Below, in pieces: positions 1-13,588 of a stretch of 64,000 nt of DNA. This DNA is from Albula goreensis. Lineage: Eukaryota; Chordata; Actinopteri; Albuliformes; Albulidae. The notes under the pieces were generated by a model. That model saw only the letters and a list, made by a program, of their open reading frames with translations. It searched no databases and had not been told where the DNA came from. A program made the position numbers and the translations under genes. How positions within the stretch are numbered: the first letter of the stretch is position 1; the number at the start of each line of letters is the position of its first letter. The stretch lies in contig CM040755.1 in assembly GCA_022829145.1 (NCBI GenBank), positions 21,225,063 through 21,289,062 of the forward strand, written 5' to 3'.

Positions 1-108
1 AAAGAGCTGATTCATTGTGTTGAACAGATCATACGCATCGGCTCAATATAAAGAGCTGATTCATTGTGTTGAACAGATCATATGCATCGGCTCAATATAA
101 AGAGCTGA
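1..108. repeat. 49-bp tandem repeat, about 2.2 copies
   Basis: Two units of 49 bp (1-49 and 50-98) differ at one base (C/T near unit position 34), and a third begins at 99-108 (AAAGAGCTGA) before the similarity stops. The array starts at the first base of the window, so it probably extends to the left. Near-identical units point to recent duplication or a minisatellite. No coding meaning is seen. Confidence 0.9.
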
Positions 109-115
109 ACTGCCC

Positions 116-520
116 ATTGCTGAATGGCATATGACAAAGGAGTGAACTCCACAATCTTTGGCGTCCTTATTAAAGATGAGCTGATAAGTGGAAGAAGAAG
201 AAGAAGAAGAAGAAGTTTAGTTTTTGGAAAAATTCCTCTTGTATGCAATAGTGCTGCTATAGGAGTCACCTATTGTTGTCTCCTCCTCCCCATCTCCACC
301 TTCATAATCCTAACTATTCTCCCTATTTCTTTCAGCCAAAAGGCAGGGGGGGTTCCCTCTCACGAGGACGCGACGACTCCTCCCCCTTTTGACTCCAAGC
401 CCAAGTTCATTCCTTTTCTATCTCTTATCAATAAACTCCTCTTAAATTCTATATCGTTGTCTGAGAGTTTTATACTACTGAATCTAGAATTTTAGGCTTG
501 TGTTTGAGGCTGAAGAGAGG
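116..520 (+). other. Splice-acceptor and poly(A)-signal-like stretch, function unknown
   Basis: A GAA run (191-215) is followed by a pyrimidine-rich tract with a branch-point-like CCTAAC (309-314) and TTTCTTTCAG ending at 335, which is a good match to a 3' splice site. An AATAAA lies at 430-435. Together they could mark a terminal non-coding exon of about 100-120 bp on the + strand. No conserved protein is readable; the 123-codon frame here is low complexity. It may equally be an old LTR fragment or chance. Confidence 0.2.
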
Positions 521-1201
521 TTTTTTTTTTTCTGATGCATTTTTCTTCTCTCTTTTAGAAATATTATACAGGTGTGTTTTTTTATACTCTGTCTTGTTTT
601 TCATCTTCTGACTTGGTTCTTCTATTTATTTGTACAGGATTTATCAAGTAGTTGTGAATTCTCTCTGTTAATTGCCAACTTGAAGCTGGTCAAAAAAGGA
701 AAAAAAATCTGCAATGCTAATGATAGCAGCTAACTAGTTTTCATTCATTTGAAGTGGTGTGACTTGACTTCTGTCTGGGAACGGAAATGGGAAAGGCTAG
801 ATTAATGGCTTTTCAGCTTTTCCATTTAGCAACAACTGATCCTTTTCATATTTAATGCATTTTTAATGAACAGATCTTTCATGGTAAATCTAAAGCTAAT
901 TTTGTAAGTTATAAATTCTGAGCGATGGTTAGCCAGAGCATGTGGTTCTTTGATTACAATTCACAGATGGTCATGTTCTGCTCACTGATCAAGTATTTCT
1001 GCAAGCCACTATCCCATTGACCAAATCAAATCACTATTTACAACTACTGTGGAAAAAAGTATGCATCAGATAAGCATGATATCAGAAGGACTCTGAGACA
1101 TGAAAGGATGTTCTTCCAAAGTACAATCACCCACATTTCATTTTCAGTGATGAGATCATTTTCATATCATGCTTATTATTTATGATGAGTGAGTACATGC
1201 A
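521..1201. other. AT-rich non-coding sequence, no feature seen
   Basis: Unique-looking AT-rich DNA with short T runs. I see no open frame of note, inverted repeat or recognised transposon end. Confidence 0.55.
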
Positions 1202-1234
1202 TGTGTGTGTGTGCGTGTGTGTGTGTGTGTGTGT

Positions 1235-1292
<58 letters not shown>
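1202..1292. repeat. Compound (TG)n-(GA)n microsatellite
   Basis: A (TG) run with one GC interruption passes directly into a pure (GA) run from about 1238 to 1291. The GA half is a homopurine mirror repeat of the kind able to adopt triplex DNA; the TG half can adopt Z-DNA. It is likely to be length-polymorphic. Confidence 0.97.
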
Positions 1293-1294
<2 letters not shown>

Positions 1295-3299
1295 AAACTT
1301 AGTGATGACGGTTACACAGTCGTAATGAATGTTGCTTTCTAATAATAGGCTGAGTTTGATTTTAATTCATCCAAACCACAGAGGCACCAGATACAGCTTG
1401 CCTTTGAGCTGCACCTCCTTGGCAGGTATATTTTCATGTAATGAATAAATACATGATCATTTCATTAAAGTGAAATGACGATTTCTTATCAGTTTATTTA
1501 GAAAATACAAATAATGTAAAAAATGTTAACTAGTTAATTAGTATCAGTATCTATTACAGTTACTACTGTCTTCAATAAATATCCACATGATTGGAGGTGG
1601 AATTGTGAACTAAACTAAGTTTTAGAGATGTGATTTTGACCAGCTGAGGATTTGAATGAAGTAGTTAACATTTTACAGGGTGATTAATGGCATTTTTGTT
1701 GAAATGACATTACATTCCATCCAGTATCTAGAAGGTATTCACCCACAATGTTCTGAAAAAGCTTTGCACATATTGATTTCTTGACACAAGAAGTGTCAGG
1801 TTTTGGCTTCTATTTAGAATCAACAATGGTCATCTGTCCACTATGCAAACAGCTATACAAAGAATAACCACAGAACACAGCTTTGGTATATATTTGTTTG
1901 CTATATGTACATTTCTGGATAGTAGTTCATATTACCAGTTTTATACAATGTAATAAAAATCACACACAGCTGCATGACATACTGGTATTGCATGGCACAG
2001 CATATTGCAGAAAAAAAAAGGAAGCAGGTCAGCCTAAACTAAGCACAAATTCCATATAAACATTGACATGTTTTCTAAAGAGCATCATCTGTCAGTGAAC
2101 AAAACTCCCTCATGCAGGTCATATTATAAGAACATTGTTGGGATTGGATATTAAAGCCCATGTTAAATGTGACTGTGCGTCCCTCTTGAGTCTTATTTTG
2201 GCTGATAGCTTTGTAATTGGTTTATGGTGTTAAATTAATTAAGGCCTCAGGCTATTTGATTTGTGAATTCTTTATCCCCTCAAACTCAAATAACTATGTC
2301 ACATACAAGCAGCACACTTAACATGCCAGTGCTTGGTTTAAAAAGAGCCATATTCTCATCATTATGCCTCTGACAGCTGAGTGGTGGGAGTGACTTGATG
2401 AACATTATTTCTATTGCAATTAAAAATGTATGTGTTACTATTGGCTCAATCAGCTGCTGGCATTAATTAACTGAGACTTTATTTTGTGAAATTTGCAAAA
2501 TTTCAGTGAATTGAATAAATCCAAATTTGAAACTCCAATATTATCCCATTACTAATCTGAACCATGACTACACCCACTGCCATGCTAAAAGAAACAATAA
2601 TAAATACAAATACACAGATGGTGTAGTATTCAATTCAATCATTGGATTGATGTCAAGCCATAATGTGTCACATATTTGCAGCTACAAAGATGGAAATTCA
2701 ATTAAGGAATGTTATTGTCTTTATCTGTGTGTGTGTGCATAGTATAATTGGAAGCAATGCTGTTTACATGTAATACTTCTTGGGTGAAGTAGACGATAGA
2801 AACTTTCAGGAACTTAGGAGACATGCACTGGGTCTGAGGAACTCAATTTAACTTTAGATAATAACTTCTTAATTACAAAACACAAAAGCCTTATCAAATG
2901 GAAGCGAAGAATAGTAATGCCCTAATAAACTGTAACAAGACTCAGAGAGTAGAGGAAATGTTCTGTAAATGTGGAGAAGGAGAACAGCAGGGACAATATG
3001 TCAAATCTGGTTGCTTTCATTTAATTGGAATTTATTCAACATGCATAATTTTCTGAAGAACTATGCCCTGGCAGGGTAATTTTGAAGAAAACATAAGCAC
3101 CCTGCAGGTACAGCTAATACTACTTAAAACACTTCAAATTAATATCACATTTTAATTTGTATTGGTGCGGCAGACTAGTCTCTCACTTGCAGTATATTAG
3201 TGAATTTTATAAATTAATATTTGTGAATGAAATGCATTTTTGTGGATGCATAATTAAATGTGTAGTAAATGCAAAGTGAATACATAAGGATGACAGTGC
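1293..3299. other. AT-rich non-coding sequence, no feature seen
   Basis: Two kilobases of unique-looking AT-rich DNA. Scattered ATTAAT/TTAATT cores occur at roughly background density. The one 71-codon frame (2527-2742) has no recognisable domain. Confidence 0.5.
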
Positions 3300-4735
<1,436 letters not shown>

Positions 4736-4779
4736 TAAAACCAATGTTTATGATAGTGTAGTATTTAATCCAGACATGG

Positions 4780-5450
4780 AAATTTCATAATTTTTGTTTC
4801 ACTACAGCTCATTTTAAGCAATCTGCCTTGCACTCTAAGCCCTATCTTTTAAAGATTGCAAACTTTGTTAATTTAAAGTGGCACTTTTAATTTTCCTCTG
4901 CCGTCAGCTTCATTTAAATGATGGATTGCTTTGTATCAGTATAATGAACTTTTGAAATCAAGAAGGAAACACTGGACAAGCTATCAATTAAATAAACCTG
5001 GGCATCAGCTCCATTAATCAAGAAGGAGAGGTTTTTACACCCCTGTTGAATGGGAGTCCTTGCAATCAAGGAATGGCTTAGCACTAAAGAAACAAAATGT
5101 GCTCCCTCGCTCGCATAACAGCCCTTTAATGAACAGTGATGGAGAATCTATTGCTGACACGATGGCTAATCACATGTGGAGCTTACCGTCAACCCTACAA
5201 AATAAATACATTTGTTCCCACGGTGATGGATTGGCAATCCATTTATAGCATCAGAATCAAGGGGCATGATTAAAGTAGAAATAAATAAGAAAGAATCAAA
5301 GAAGCCAACATTGAGGGGTTTACCAGACATCACCTCCAGCTGTGGTGCGCTCATCTGTTTGCATTTTGATGCACAGAATAATACCCTATGATATGTTATG
5401 TTCACCTGCAGAGTTTAGCTGCTTAGTGACAATAAACAGTCACAGAGGTC
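4780..5450. promoter_or_regulatory. Candidate conserved non-coding block
   Basis: Complex, repeat-free sequence bounded by simple repeat and AT-rich filler. It contains several ATTTAAAT, CAATTAAAT and CATTAATC homeodomain-type cores and CACATGTG near 5171. Short open frames on both strands (62 and 79 codons) carry no recognised domain. The call rests on texture and motif content only; conservation was not tested. Confidence 0.35.
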
Positions 5451-7059
5451 TTTGAATGACAAATAGGAGAAAGAAGGAGGCTAACCTTTTAACTGAAAGT
5501 AGTTCTGAACCTTTTGTTTATTTTTACTCTGATGTAAGTAAAATCAGGGATCATTACTCTCTTCACATAACAAGCATCCAGTTTTAATAAAGGCTCTGGT
5601 TTGCATTGACATATCATACAGTGTGTTAATGCTATCTATATGATCATCAAATCTGCAGATAAAAAAACTGAAGTAAACATGTATACCTAAATATTACTTG
5701 GAAATATAGAATCTGTCCTCATGCCAAGAACTGTACAGTAGACAGTTAACGCTGTTGTCTTACACTATCCATTCCTCCATCTGAATATTTTACTGCAGTA
5801 ATCTAGGTTGCTGTGGCAGTGTCCTAGGTCAGTCTGACCCCAGAACATGAAGGTTCCAACCATCCCCTAACATATTGGAGATACCACTGCCAACCCATAA
5901 CACACACAGAGGGTGCCTTCCCCAGGAGATTAGTGGAATAGACTTTGATTTTTATTCTCAGTTGAGCATTTAAGTGTATTCTTTAATACAACAGAAGAGT
6001 TAGATGAGCTGTCTTGCTTTTAAATGTTGTGTTTTAAGTTTGTCTTATTCATTATAAGAATGCGTTTCAGGAAGTCAATGGTGAACATGTAATAATGTGC
6101 ACAAAGGTAGGGATCTAATGCCATGCACAAAAAATAGAAAAAAGAATAGAAATAGAAAAAAAAAAAACAAAACAAAGTACAAAATGTATTTCAAAAATGC
6201 TTTTAAAAAATCTGGCAGGTGAAAGCTGAGTACAGCGTGTAGATGGCAAGCCCACACAGTGTGGCTGATGAGTGGAGACACTGCAGAGCTGAAATAATGC
6301 AACCGAAAACAGAGCTGGGTTTCTCAGTAGTGGTCCTCTGCTGCAGTCAGGCCACCTCCTGTCAGGCACTCTCATGTGTTACCGCACTGCCTTTCCCACA
6401 ATTCCACAGAAGCACTTTTAACAGCATGTGAGCATAAGGGGAAGGTACATAAAGCTACAGAAGATGACTTTCACTTAACTTTTTACACACTCTGATGACG
6501 ACCAGACAATAAGCAGATGCATGGCTTATTTAAAATTGAGTATATTAAGATTTAGATTTATTTATAATTGTGCATTTTCCACCATGATACATAATGGATA
6601 TATGGCATTACATTGACATCAGTTTGCCAGAGAGTAACAATGACACATGTAACATCCCACTAAAAATGGAAGTGTGGAGCACAAAGTAGAAGAATAGTAC
6701 TATTGTACTTTAAAAGAAAACCTTGTCAGTTGACTTGCAGTGCAAATATTTATCTCCATTGAAAACTCTACTGCCTCAAATGTTCTGATTATAATATATA
6801 TATATGTAAACTCAAAAAGGTAACTGCTATTTTGTTGTTATGGCTCTGTTACATACTTCTCTCCAGAGTAGAAGCAAAGCAAGATGTTCAAATAGATGGC
6901 ATGAGTTTTGATTGAAAACACACACTCAGAAATACAGCATGACCATAGTAATCTCATCTTTTCTGTACCAGTAACTTTTGGACAAAGACAAGCTAGAAAT
7001 ACCTGTATAGAAGTATGCACTTATTTCCATTGATGTCAACAGTCTCACATTTTCTCTTT
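5451..7059. other. Non-coding sequence with an ERE palindrome
   Basis: Mostly featureless AT-rich DNA. An A-rich stretch at 6125-6185 produces lysine/phenylalanine-rich chance frames. The notable element is the palindrome at 5827-5839, listed separately. The frames at 6075-6431 overlap on both strands and look like noise. Confidence 0.5.
5827..5839. promoter_or_regulatory. Perfect palindromic oestrogen response element (ERE) sequence
   Basis: GGTCAGTCTGACC has both ERE half-sites intact (GGTCA, 3-nt spacer, TGACC). With the preceding A it matches 14 of 15 positions of the extended AGGTCANNNTGACCT consensus. Nuclear receptors ESR1/ESR2 bind this class of site as dimers. Ten fixed bases are expected by chance about once per megabase of random sequence, so a chance hit in 64 kb is uncommon but possible. 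No nearby promoter is visible. Confidence 0.45.
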
Positions 7060-7640
7060 ATAGTCCCTTTTGCTGGCAGGTAATGTAATTTTAGAGTCTT
7101 ACACTGCTTTCATCAAAGCAAGGTGCAGACCACAGAAGGCAAAGGGCAACACTTCCCTTCCATTGGACCTCAACACGATGTGACCGTATTCACTGAACAG
7201 GGCCTCTGCTTTCCTTTTTAGAATAAAGTGCAAAATACAAAGATGCATATCTGTTTTGATAGTGTTCTGCCATTTTTCCCTTTTTTGCCAGCCCTCTCTT
7301 GTCTGTTCAGGTCGTGTCAAACGAAGTAGTGATTCTCTGAACTACCTCTGCTCTTTGAAGAACATGGAATTCATCCGTCTCTGTTTCATTACGGCAGGTC
7401 CACGTGTCATCTGAAGACGAGTGTTTTTGGAGGACCTTGGGGCTGGGCCGAAAGGAGGCTTGAAAGAGCAAGGAGATGAAAGAGCTATCCCCCAGGTATC
7501 TGTCAGTACCTCAGGGCCTAATGGTAGCGTAACAAACATACGCTCACACAAAGCAATATCTAATCAGGTTGCCTTTTTCCCAGACTTAAGTGAAGTGTGC
7601 CCGAAATAAAAATGCAGAGCACGGCCTTTGTATTCAGTGG
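7060..7640. promoter_or_regulatory. Candidate conserved non-coding block
   Basis: Repeat-free sequence with more balanced composition than its flanks. It gives overlapping short open frames on both strands (7099-7320 minus, 7342-7551 minus, 7421-7609 plus), as GC-richer DNA does. None has a recognisable domain or a clear splice context. I interpret it as possible regulatory DNA, or less likely as an unrecognised exon. Confidence 0.3.
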
Positions 7641-8699
7641 GGTATATCTTTTATGAATTACAGAGAAAAGGGAAAAGGAAAGAAAAAAACGCATTAGTGC
7701 CTTTATTTCTCAGTATCTGCAAAAAAAGATGCTTAAGGTATTGTTCACATCAAAGTGGTTTGTATTGCTTTCAGGCTGTTCCAAAATAAAGCCCATTTGT
7801 TTGTGGAGGTTTAAAGAGGTAGTGCTAATGAGGCCTTTAGATAAAATCTCTGTAGAATTGCACTGATGAACAAAAGAACAGTAGCACTGATATTCCAGCC
7901 CCCGGAAATGTGTGGCATTTTCATAAAATTCAAACACAGCTACTTAATGATTCTTTGTTTATGTTAGCCTGAGAGTTTTCATACAATGACTCTCCTGGAA
8001 TTTAATAGGTAAAAATAAATGGATTTTGAATAAATGGATTTCATTATTAGGAACACTTTCTATGAAGGTACTGTGTAATAGTATTCATTTGGTACACACA
8101 GCACAATGCTTTCATAAGGATTAGATAAAGAATTGCCTCTCAGACAGTCAGAGGGTTGCCACACAATGATGAATGTGGCAATTCCATGAAATTAAATAAT
8201 GCAAATGTTACTTTTGACATGGGCAAACATAACACGGACTATAACAAGCAATATTGATATAAACAAAATTGTTTATGTCTTTTTCTACAGTTTACATGTT
8301 TATGATATATACTGCAGTATGCAGATGTGATCTAGCAAATATAAAAACTGAAAAAACAATTGAAAATCATTATCAGTAGTGCACTGCTATAGAGGAATGC
8401 TATAGAGTTAACATGAAATTAAGGACATTTACTTTTAGAGGTTCATAGGTTTAGTGCAGCAGCCAAGGGCTAGTGGATCATTCACAAAGGTGTAGTGTGT
8501 GAGTTAGCAAGACATTCTTGTATGTCTTGACCCATATTTGGCTGTTATCACAGAGTAATGTATATATATATATATATTTTGTTTCAAAGATTCCAGCCAC
8601 AGATACACATTCCTGATGAAATGCTGAGAGCATAATTTGTATTCTATCAAATAATGATTCCAGGGATGTTTTTCCCTCTAGGTTCAGTAATTAAGAGCC
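7641..8699. other. AT-rich non-coding sequence, no feature seen
   Basis: Unique-looking AT-rich DNA with a short (TA)n run near 8560-8577. No genes or transposon ends were seen. Confidence 0.5.
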
Positions 8700-9340
8700 A
8701 TCTGTAAGAACGAAACTGTGCTGTTACACATCTTTTTTATATTCATGTGGTTGTTTTTTATGATTGTCTAACATTGCATTTAAAGACACTTGCGCTAATT
8801 TATTTTTCTGGAGCACGGCTGAACCCAAACTGGAGTACAGTACTTGGGAAGCCTCCAGGGAGCACTCTGGGTAAACTGTATAATGGCAGGTTAAATTTAG
8901 TCATTTTAAATATGCCATTTATTCACTGCCTTATTGTATTATTCCTATATTGCCTTTTCAGTAAGTGTAATATTTATTTGCTAAATAGACCTAGGGTGAC
9001 ATGCATAATTGTCTTTTTTACATATTATCAATTTGTACAGCTGGGTATGAATCCAGTACACTCTGGAAGAAGCTTAGCTGAAAGTTATAATAACACCTGG
9101 GATTTGGAACAATTCTTTCATTCACAGCTTCCTCTGTCTCCTGCCTCATTTGAGACCCACATTCATATTCATATAGGGCACCTTTTCTAATCCAGGTTTA
9201 TTATCCTGTTAGCTGCTGTTTTCCCCAAATTAACTCATTTAATTTGCCACAAACAGCCGGTTTTAGCTGAAAGGATTATGTGTGACTGAGCCTGGGAAGT
9301 TTAAGTTAACTCCAGGTACAAATGAGTCAACGCATTCATA
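8700..9340. promoter_or_regulatory. Candidate conserved non-coding block
   Basis: Complex repeat-free DNA with clustered homeodomain-like cores (GCTAATTTA, GGTTAAATTTAG, TTAACTCATTTAATT). A 147-codon + frame (8747-9190) runs through it, but its product is hydrophobic, low in charge and unlike any family I know, so I treat it as chance. Cross-species conservation is the test. Confidence 0.35.
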
Positions 9341-11764
9341 TGCATACTCACACATCTTGCACATATTTTGTGATGTGGAGAGCTTAAGGGAATTCACAGG
9401 GCGATCCATCTGACATCCATAGCAATCGTGCCAGATGTCACATGTATGTTAACGTGTTTTCTCTCCAGTAACAGATGTCACAACATGTATATTGTCAAAC
9501 ATGTCTGTATGTGTATGAGCCCAACATGAGCCTCTCTGACAGGCCTTTGATGACTTAATGTAAGCTTCCTGTTTGTTAGCATGAGGTTCTATGGAGTGCA
9601 GTCCAACCCAGAAAAGATGAGTGGCTCAGATCCACACACTGTTCAAACACAGATTCACTTTTTTCATATTCACACCCACAATACTTCAGTGACCTGGACA
9701 TGTGTATTGATAAAACTGCTGAGTGGTTTATAAAAATAAAAAATGCCAGTGAATCACGAGCAAACAAAGCACTCTCTGTGCCAGCAAGCAGGCCTAGCAT
9801 GGCTTTCTGAGATCTGCTAGCGTCTGCCAGTTTAGCTACCATGAAGAATAGAGCTCTTCAGGATATATTTTCATTTCTCCTTCATTCAGAGCTACCCATG
9901 GTACTCACTGGTTGGTCTTGTGTTATTGCTTGTATCAATTTCCTAAACCGCCACCCCAAATCCCCCCGTCCCCCATCCCTTCTTTCCCTGAAATCACTGT
10001 CTGAGATCACCATATGATGGCTTATCAATGATGTTAAGCCAATCCAGTACCAAAACACATCTGAAAATGTGACATTCTCTCTAAATCAGAAGCTTGGGTT
10101 TGTTGGTTTTTAAGTGTCGATAGTATAGTATTGTTTTCTATTGCATCCCACACCCACAAATGCCAGTTTGCACATGCACACCATCAGTTCTGTGCTCATG
10201 TTAAAAGCTCACTCTGTGTTTTTGTGCTATAGTCCCCCACGGCAGAGTGGAGGGACACCCACACAGTCACCATTAGTTTCTATTGAGACAATACCTGTGT
10301 CCCTTATGTCCCGGTGAACAGTGAAATGATCCTTTTAGGACAGGGAGATCCGGGTGTGCTCCTGGGACTGACATTGGACTAGGATTGTCCCAGTCTGTTC
10401 TCCCAGCTCTAATACACTCTTTATATCATAGGGGTAAAATGCCATAAAACCACTCATGTTATGGGTTTGCTTGCTTTTGTATTTGTGTGACACACCAGTT
10501 GCTGCCCTTGACCCAGGCACCCCTGCTGGACCATTGAAGGTACCATGTCTAAAATCATTGGTACATCAGCTGTATCTTCGAGTGACTGTCTTATCTTTGC
10601 AAGCCACATTGACAAATCGTATTTGCCAGAATGCAGTTAGTATACATCAAAAGACATAAACAGTGTTGTAATCTAACCATGATGGTGCACCTGAGGTAAT
10701 ACTTCACACTGATTTATCTATTGCTTTAAATTACAAGCATTTAGGTGTAATGCAAGTCATTCGCTGTGCAGTGCTAGGTATGAGCAAAATCAATGGTGAA
10801 TAGACCTGCTGGTTGTTTAAACAACCCAGAAACATCTGATTTGTGATACTTAATGTCTACCTCAACCAGAAGAAGGCAAATGAATAAAGTATCAGCCATA
10901 TCGATAACATTTAATGGGATGGTGTAAAGCCATGATGGAAAATGATCTGACAGTGGTGGCAGGGTAAAAGAGACCTATAAAAAGAGAAAAGTATCCCTTA
11001 GGGGGGTCAGCGTGTTCTGTGAACCAATTACACCTGGAGATATATAGCATTCTAGTTATCCCACTTCCATGAGTTAATTTTTCAAACCCATGAACTGTCC
11101 AGGTGTGCTAAATTATACATATCGTTCTCCCATTGGTTTTCATTAAACACTACTTATCTGGAGATAAGAATATTGGTTTTCATGCACTCCTATCTTCTCT
11201 GCCCTCCTGAAGATAATAGAAATACTTAATAAAGCTATGAAAAACGTATGCTACCATTCTATCAGTTCCCTGGTCCATGGAAATTAATTCTTCTGTGCTA
11301 TCTTTAAGGTTTAAGACCCAGTGCTTCAAGACATGCCGTTGTACTGTAATTAGCACTGCATATGAGAACACAGGCCATCTTTTAAGTTCTTCTCCGCCAA
11401 AGGCATGCAGTGTTCTAGTGATTAAGCCCAACTAATTTAAAGAAAGTTGGAGACTGCTGTTCAGTGTACTGTGTTTCTTTCCAAGGTTTTCAAGGTTGGC
11501 AATTATTTTATTCTACTCAAAAGTTAAAATTTTCTTTAGGTCTCCTGTGTTTTTATTTGTAAACTGCATAATCATTAAAGCAGCAATAGTTTAACAGATG
11601 TCTATGCAGATGCTATATCAAACACAAGATGGCTTCATTACATTACCACATCAACGACTGAGTAATTTGGCAAATTGGTTGATTTAAGGGCAGCTTGGGG
11701 GTGAAAAATGTAGTAAATTAGCCCTCAAGGTCAAAGATAATGGGTTTCTCTTATTTCACTGTGT

Positions 11765-11766
<2 letters not shown>
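9341..11766. other. Non-coding sequence, mostly featureless
   Basis: Contains a C-rich patch (9950-9985) and otherwise unique-looking DNA. The only compact motif I would single out is the GATA palindrome at 11153, listed separately. ATTGGTTTTCAT occurs twice within about 50 bp near 11.13-11.18 kb. Confidence 0.45.
11153..11168. promoter_or_regulatory. Palindromic double GATA-factor site
   Basis: CTTATCTGGAGATAAG has perfect 7-bp arms (CTTATCT/AGATAAG) around a GG spacer, giving two opposed AGATAA sites. GATA-family zinc-finger factors can bind such paired sites. There is no other evidence of function. Confidence 0.3.

Positions 11767-11855
<89 letters not shown>
11767..11855. repeat. (GT)44 microsatellite
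   Basis: About 88 bp of pure GT. Confidence 0.97.
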
Positions 11856-11856
<1 letters not shown>

Positions 11857-13541
11857 CTGCATGTCCATGTATGGGAAATTAAATTCAGGCATTTCCATTT
11901 CTGACTCCTGTCAAAACGCTACTGATATGATATTAATTTGTCCTGTCATCTGGGAGAATGTGTGTGCATATGTGTGTACATGTGGAGGATGGGGTTGAAA
12001 TGCATGTGATGAAGCAGTGTTGGGAACCAACAAGCATTCCTGTAGGTACCAATTCATCCGAACTAAGGGAAACTACATTCAAAGAACCACATTCTTCAGT
12101 TGCAAAAAACTAAGCACATTCATGTGGATTTAATTTGAATATCATTGGCAGTCGCTTACAGGAATGTGTCATCTTCTGCAAGTGTTAAATTTCATGCAGC
12201 TAAGATATCAGAGTCCTCACGCCTTCACAGAGTGAGAATCAGAGCAGACAGATGCACTTCCGAAAGCAACAGATGCTTCACGAGGGGATAAAATGAGTTG
12301 AGGGAGAAAATGATCCTGAAATCAATTAGCGAGGGCCGCATTGGGACTGGAAGGGATTCAGACAGCATGGAACTCATCCAGCTAGCACAGTAATGAAGCA
12401 AGGGAAGATGGCTGCCTCCACCTGTACCGGATACTGGAAGAGGGAGGCAAGCAACGAACAGTGATTGGGGCCTGGGTGTTAATTCTTGTCCGCAGTCATG
12501 CACTATGGGAAACATAATGTCAACAGGGATTCGACTCCGTTGGTCTGGCCTAGGAAAATACTGTAGACTGTAGTCCTGAAAGTCTTTTGACGTTAGTCAA
12601 AATGAACTGTCTATTTGCAAGCTGGTTCTTGCAACTCAAACGGTCCAGGCATGCTGTTATTGTGTCTATTTATGGTTGTTGAATCACAGGAGGAGGGAAA
12701 AATCAAAACCTGTTGAAAAATCAAACAAGAGAAAGGTCCAGTCTGTGTATTACAGTGAGGGATCATTAAAGAACCCGTGCAGGTGCAAGCTGAGCTGTGG
12801 TGCTCACTGCTGGCTTTGATTTTCCTACCACTCCATTAGCACTCCCTATTGTGTTGTGAAATCAATAAATGTTCAGATGTTGAAGTTCAAAGGTTCATCC
12901 TCCCTTTTTTGAGTTCTTTTGAACACTATTTTCGTCATTGTTTATGCAATTTTGGTTAGGAATTTTTTACACATAAAGAATAATTCAGCCATTGTATGCA
13001 GTGGATGTTCATTTAATGGACTATTCCCAATTTATAAAGTAATTATAATGAGTCAAGACTCATTCAGACACCCTATTTGTTCTGCATACTTGCCATAAAT
13101 ACATGTCTGGAAAACAATTAAAAATGTACTATACATCTTGAATCTTGTAGAAAATGAAGAGGACTGTACACTGAGTAAAGATCCACACTCTATGGACTGG
13201 TTTGAGTTTCAAAGCCATTTCTTCACAACGTTTGGTTAAATTTAGAAGAAAAGATCATTTCTCAGTGACGTGGAGATAGCTCCAGAGTGCTGCGTTTTTT
13301 GCCAGTTCAAGAATCTCTGGCTTGGGTCTGAGAGCAAGGTTGGCTAATCACATGGGGCAGGCAGTGGAAACGCCATATGGATGCCTTGGGGTTAGTTTGT
13401 GTTGGCAGACAGGAAAAGGATGAGTGTATGGATGGAAGGATGTGAGGCAGGCAAACAGAAGGAGTGCAGGACGACACTAGAGTTCTGGGATATGCATTGC
13501 CTGTGGTTAAATACCATACAACTCCCATCCACATTCCCACC

Positions 13542-13542
<1 letters not shown>
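11856..13542. promoter_or_regulatory. Non-coding stretch with a candidate conserved block at 12140-12540
   Basis: The 12140-12540 part is repeat-free and compositionally balanced, with a 96-codon minus-strand frame (12225-12515) of no recognised family. The remainder is AT-rich DNA with no feature seen. The regulatory reading is tentative. Confidence 0.3.

Positions 13543-13585
<43 letters not shown>
13543..13585. repeat. (AC)21 microsatellite
   Basis: About 43 bp of pure AC. Confidence 0.97.

Positions 13586-13588
<3 letters not shown>

Noticed and set aside
8747-9190. 147-codon + frame as a membrane protein gene
   Set aside because: Hydrophobic but without a recognisable signal, domain or splice context; AT-rich DNA readily gives such frames.
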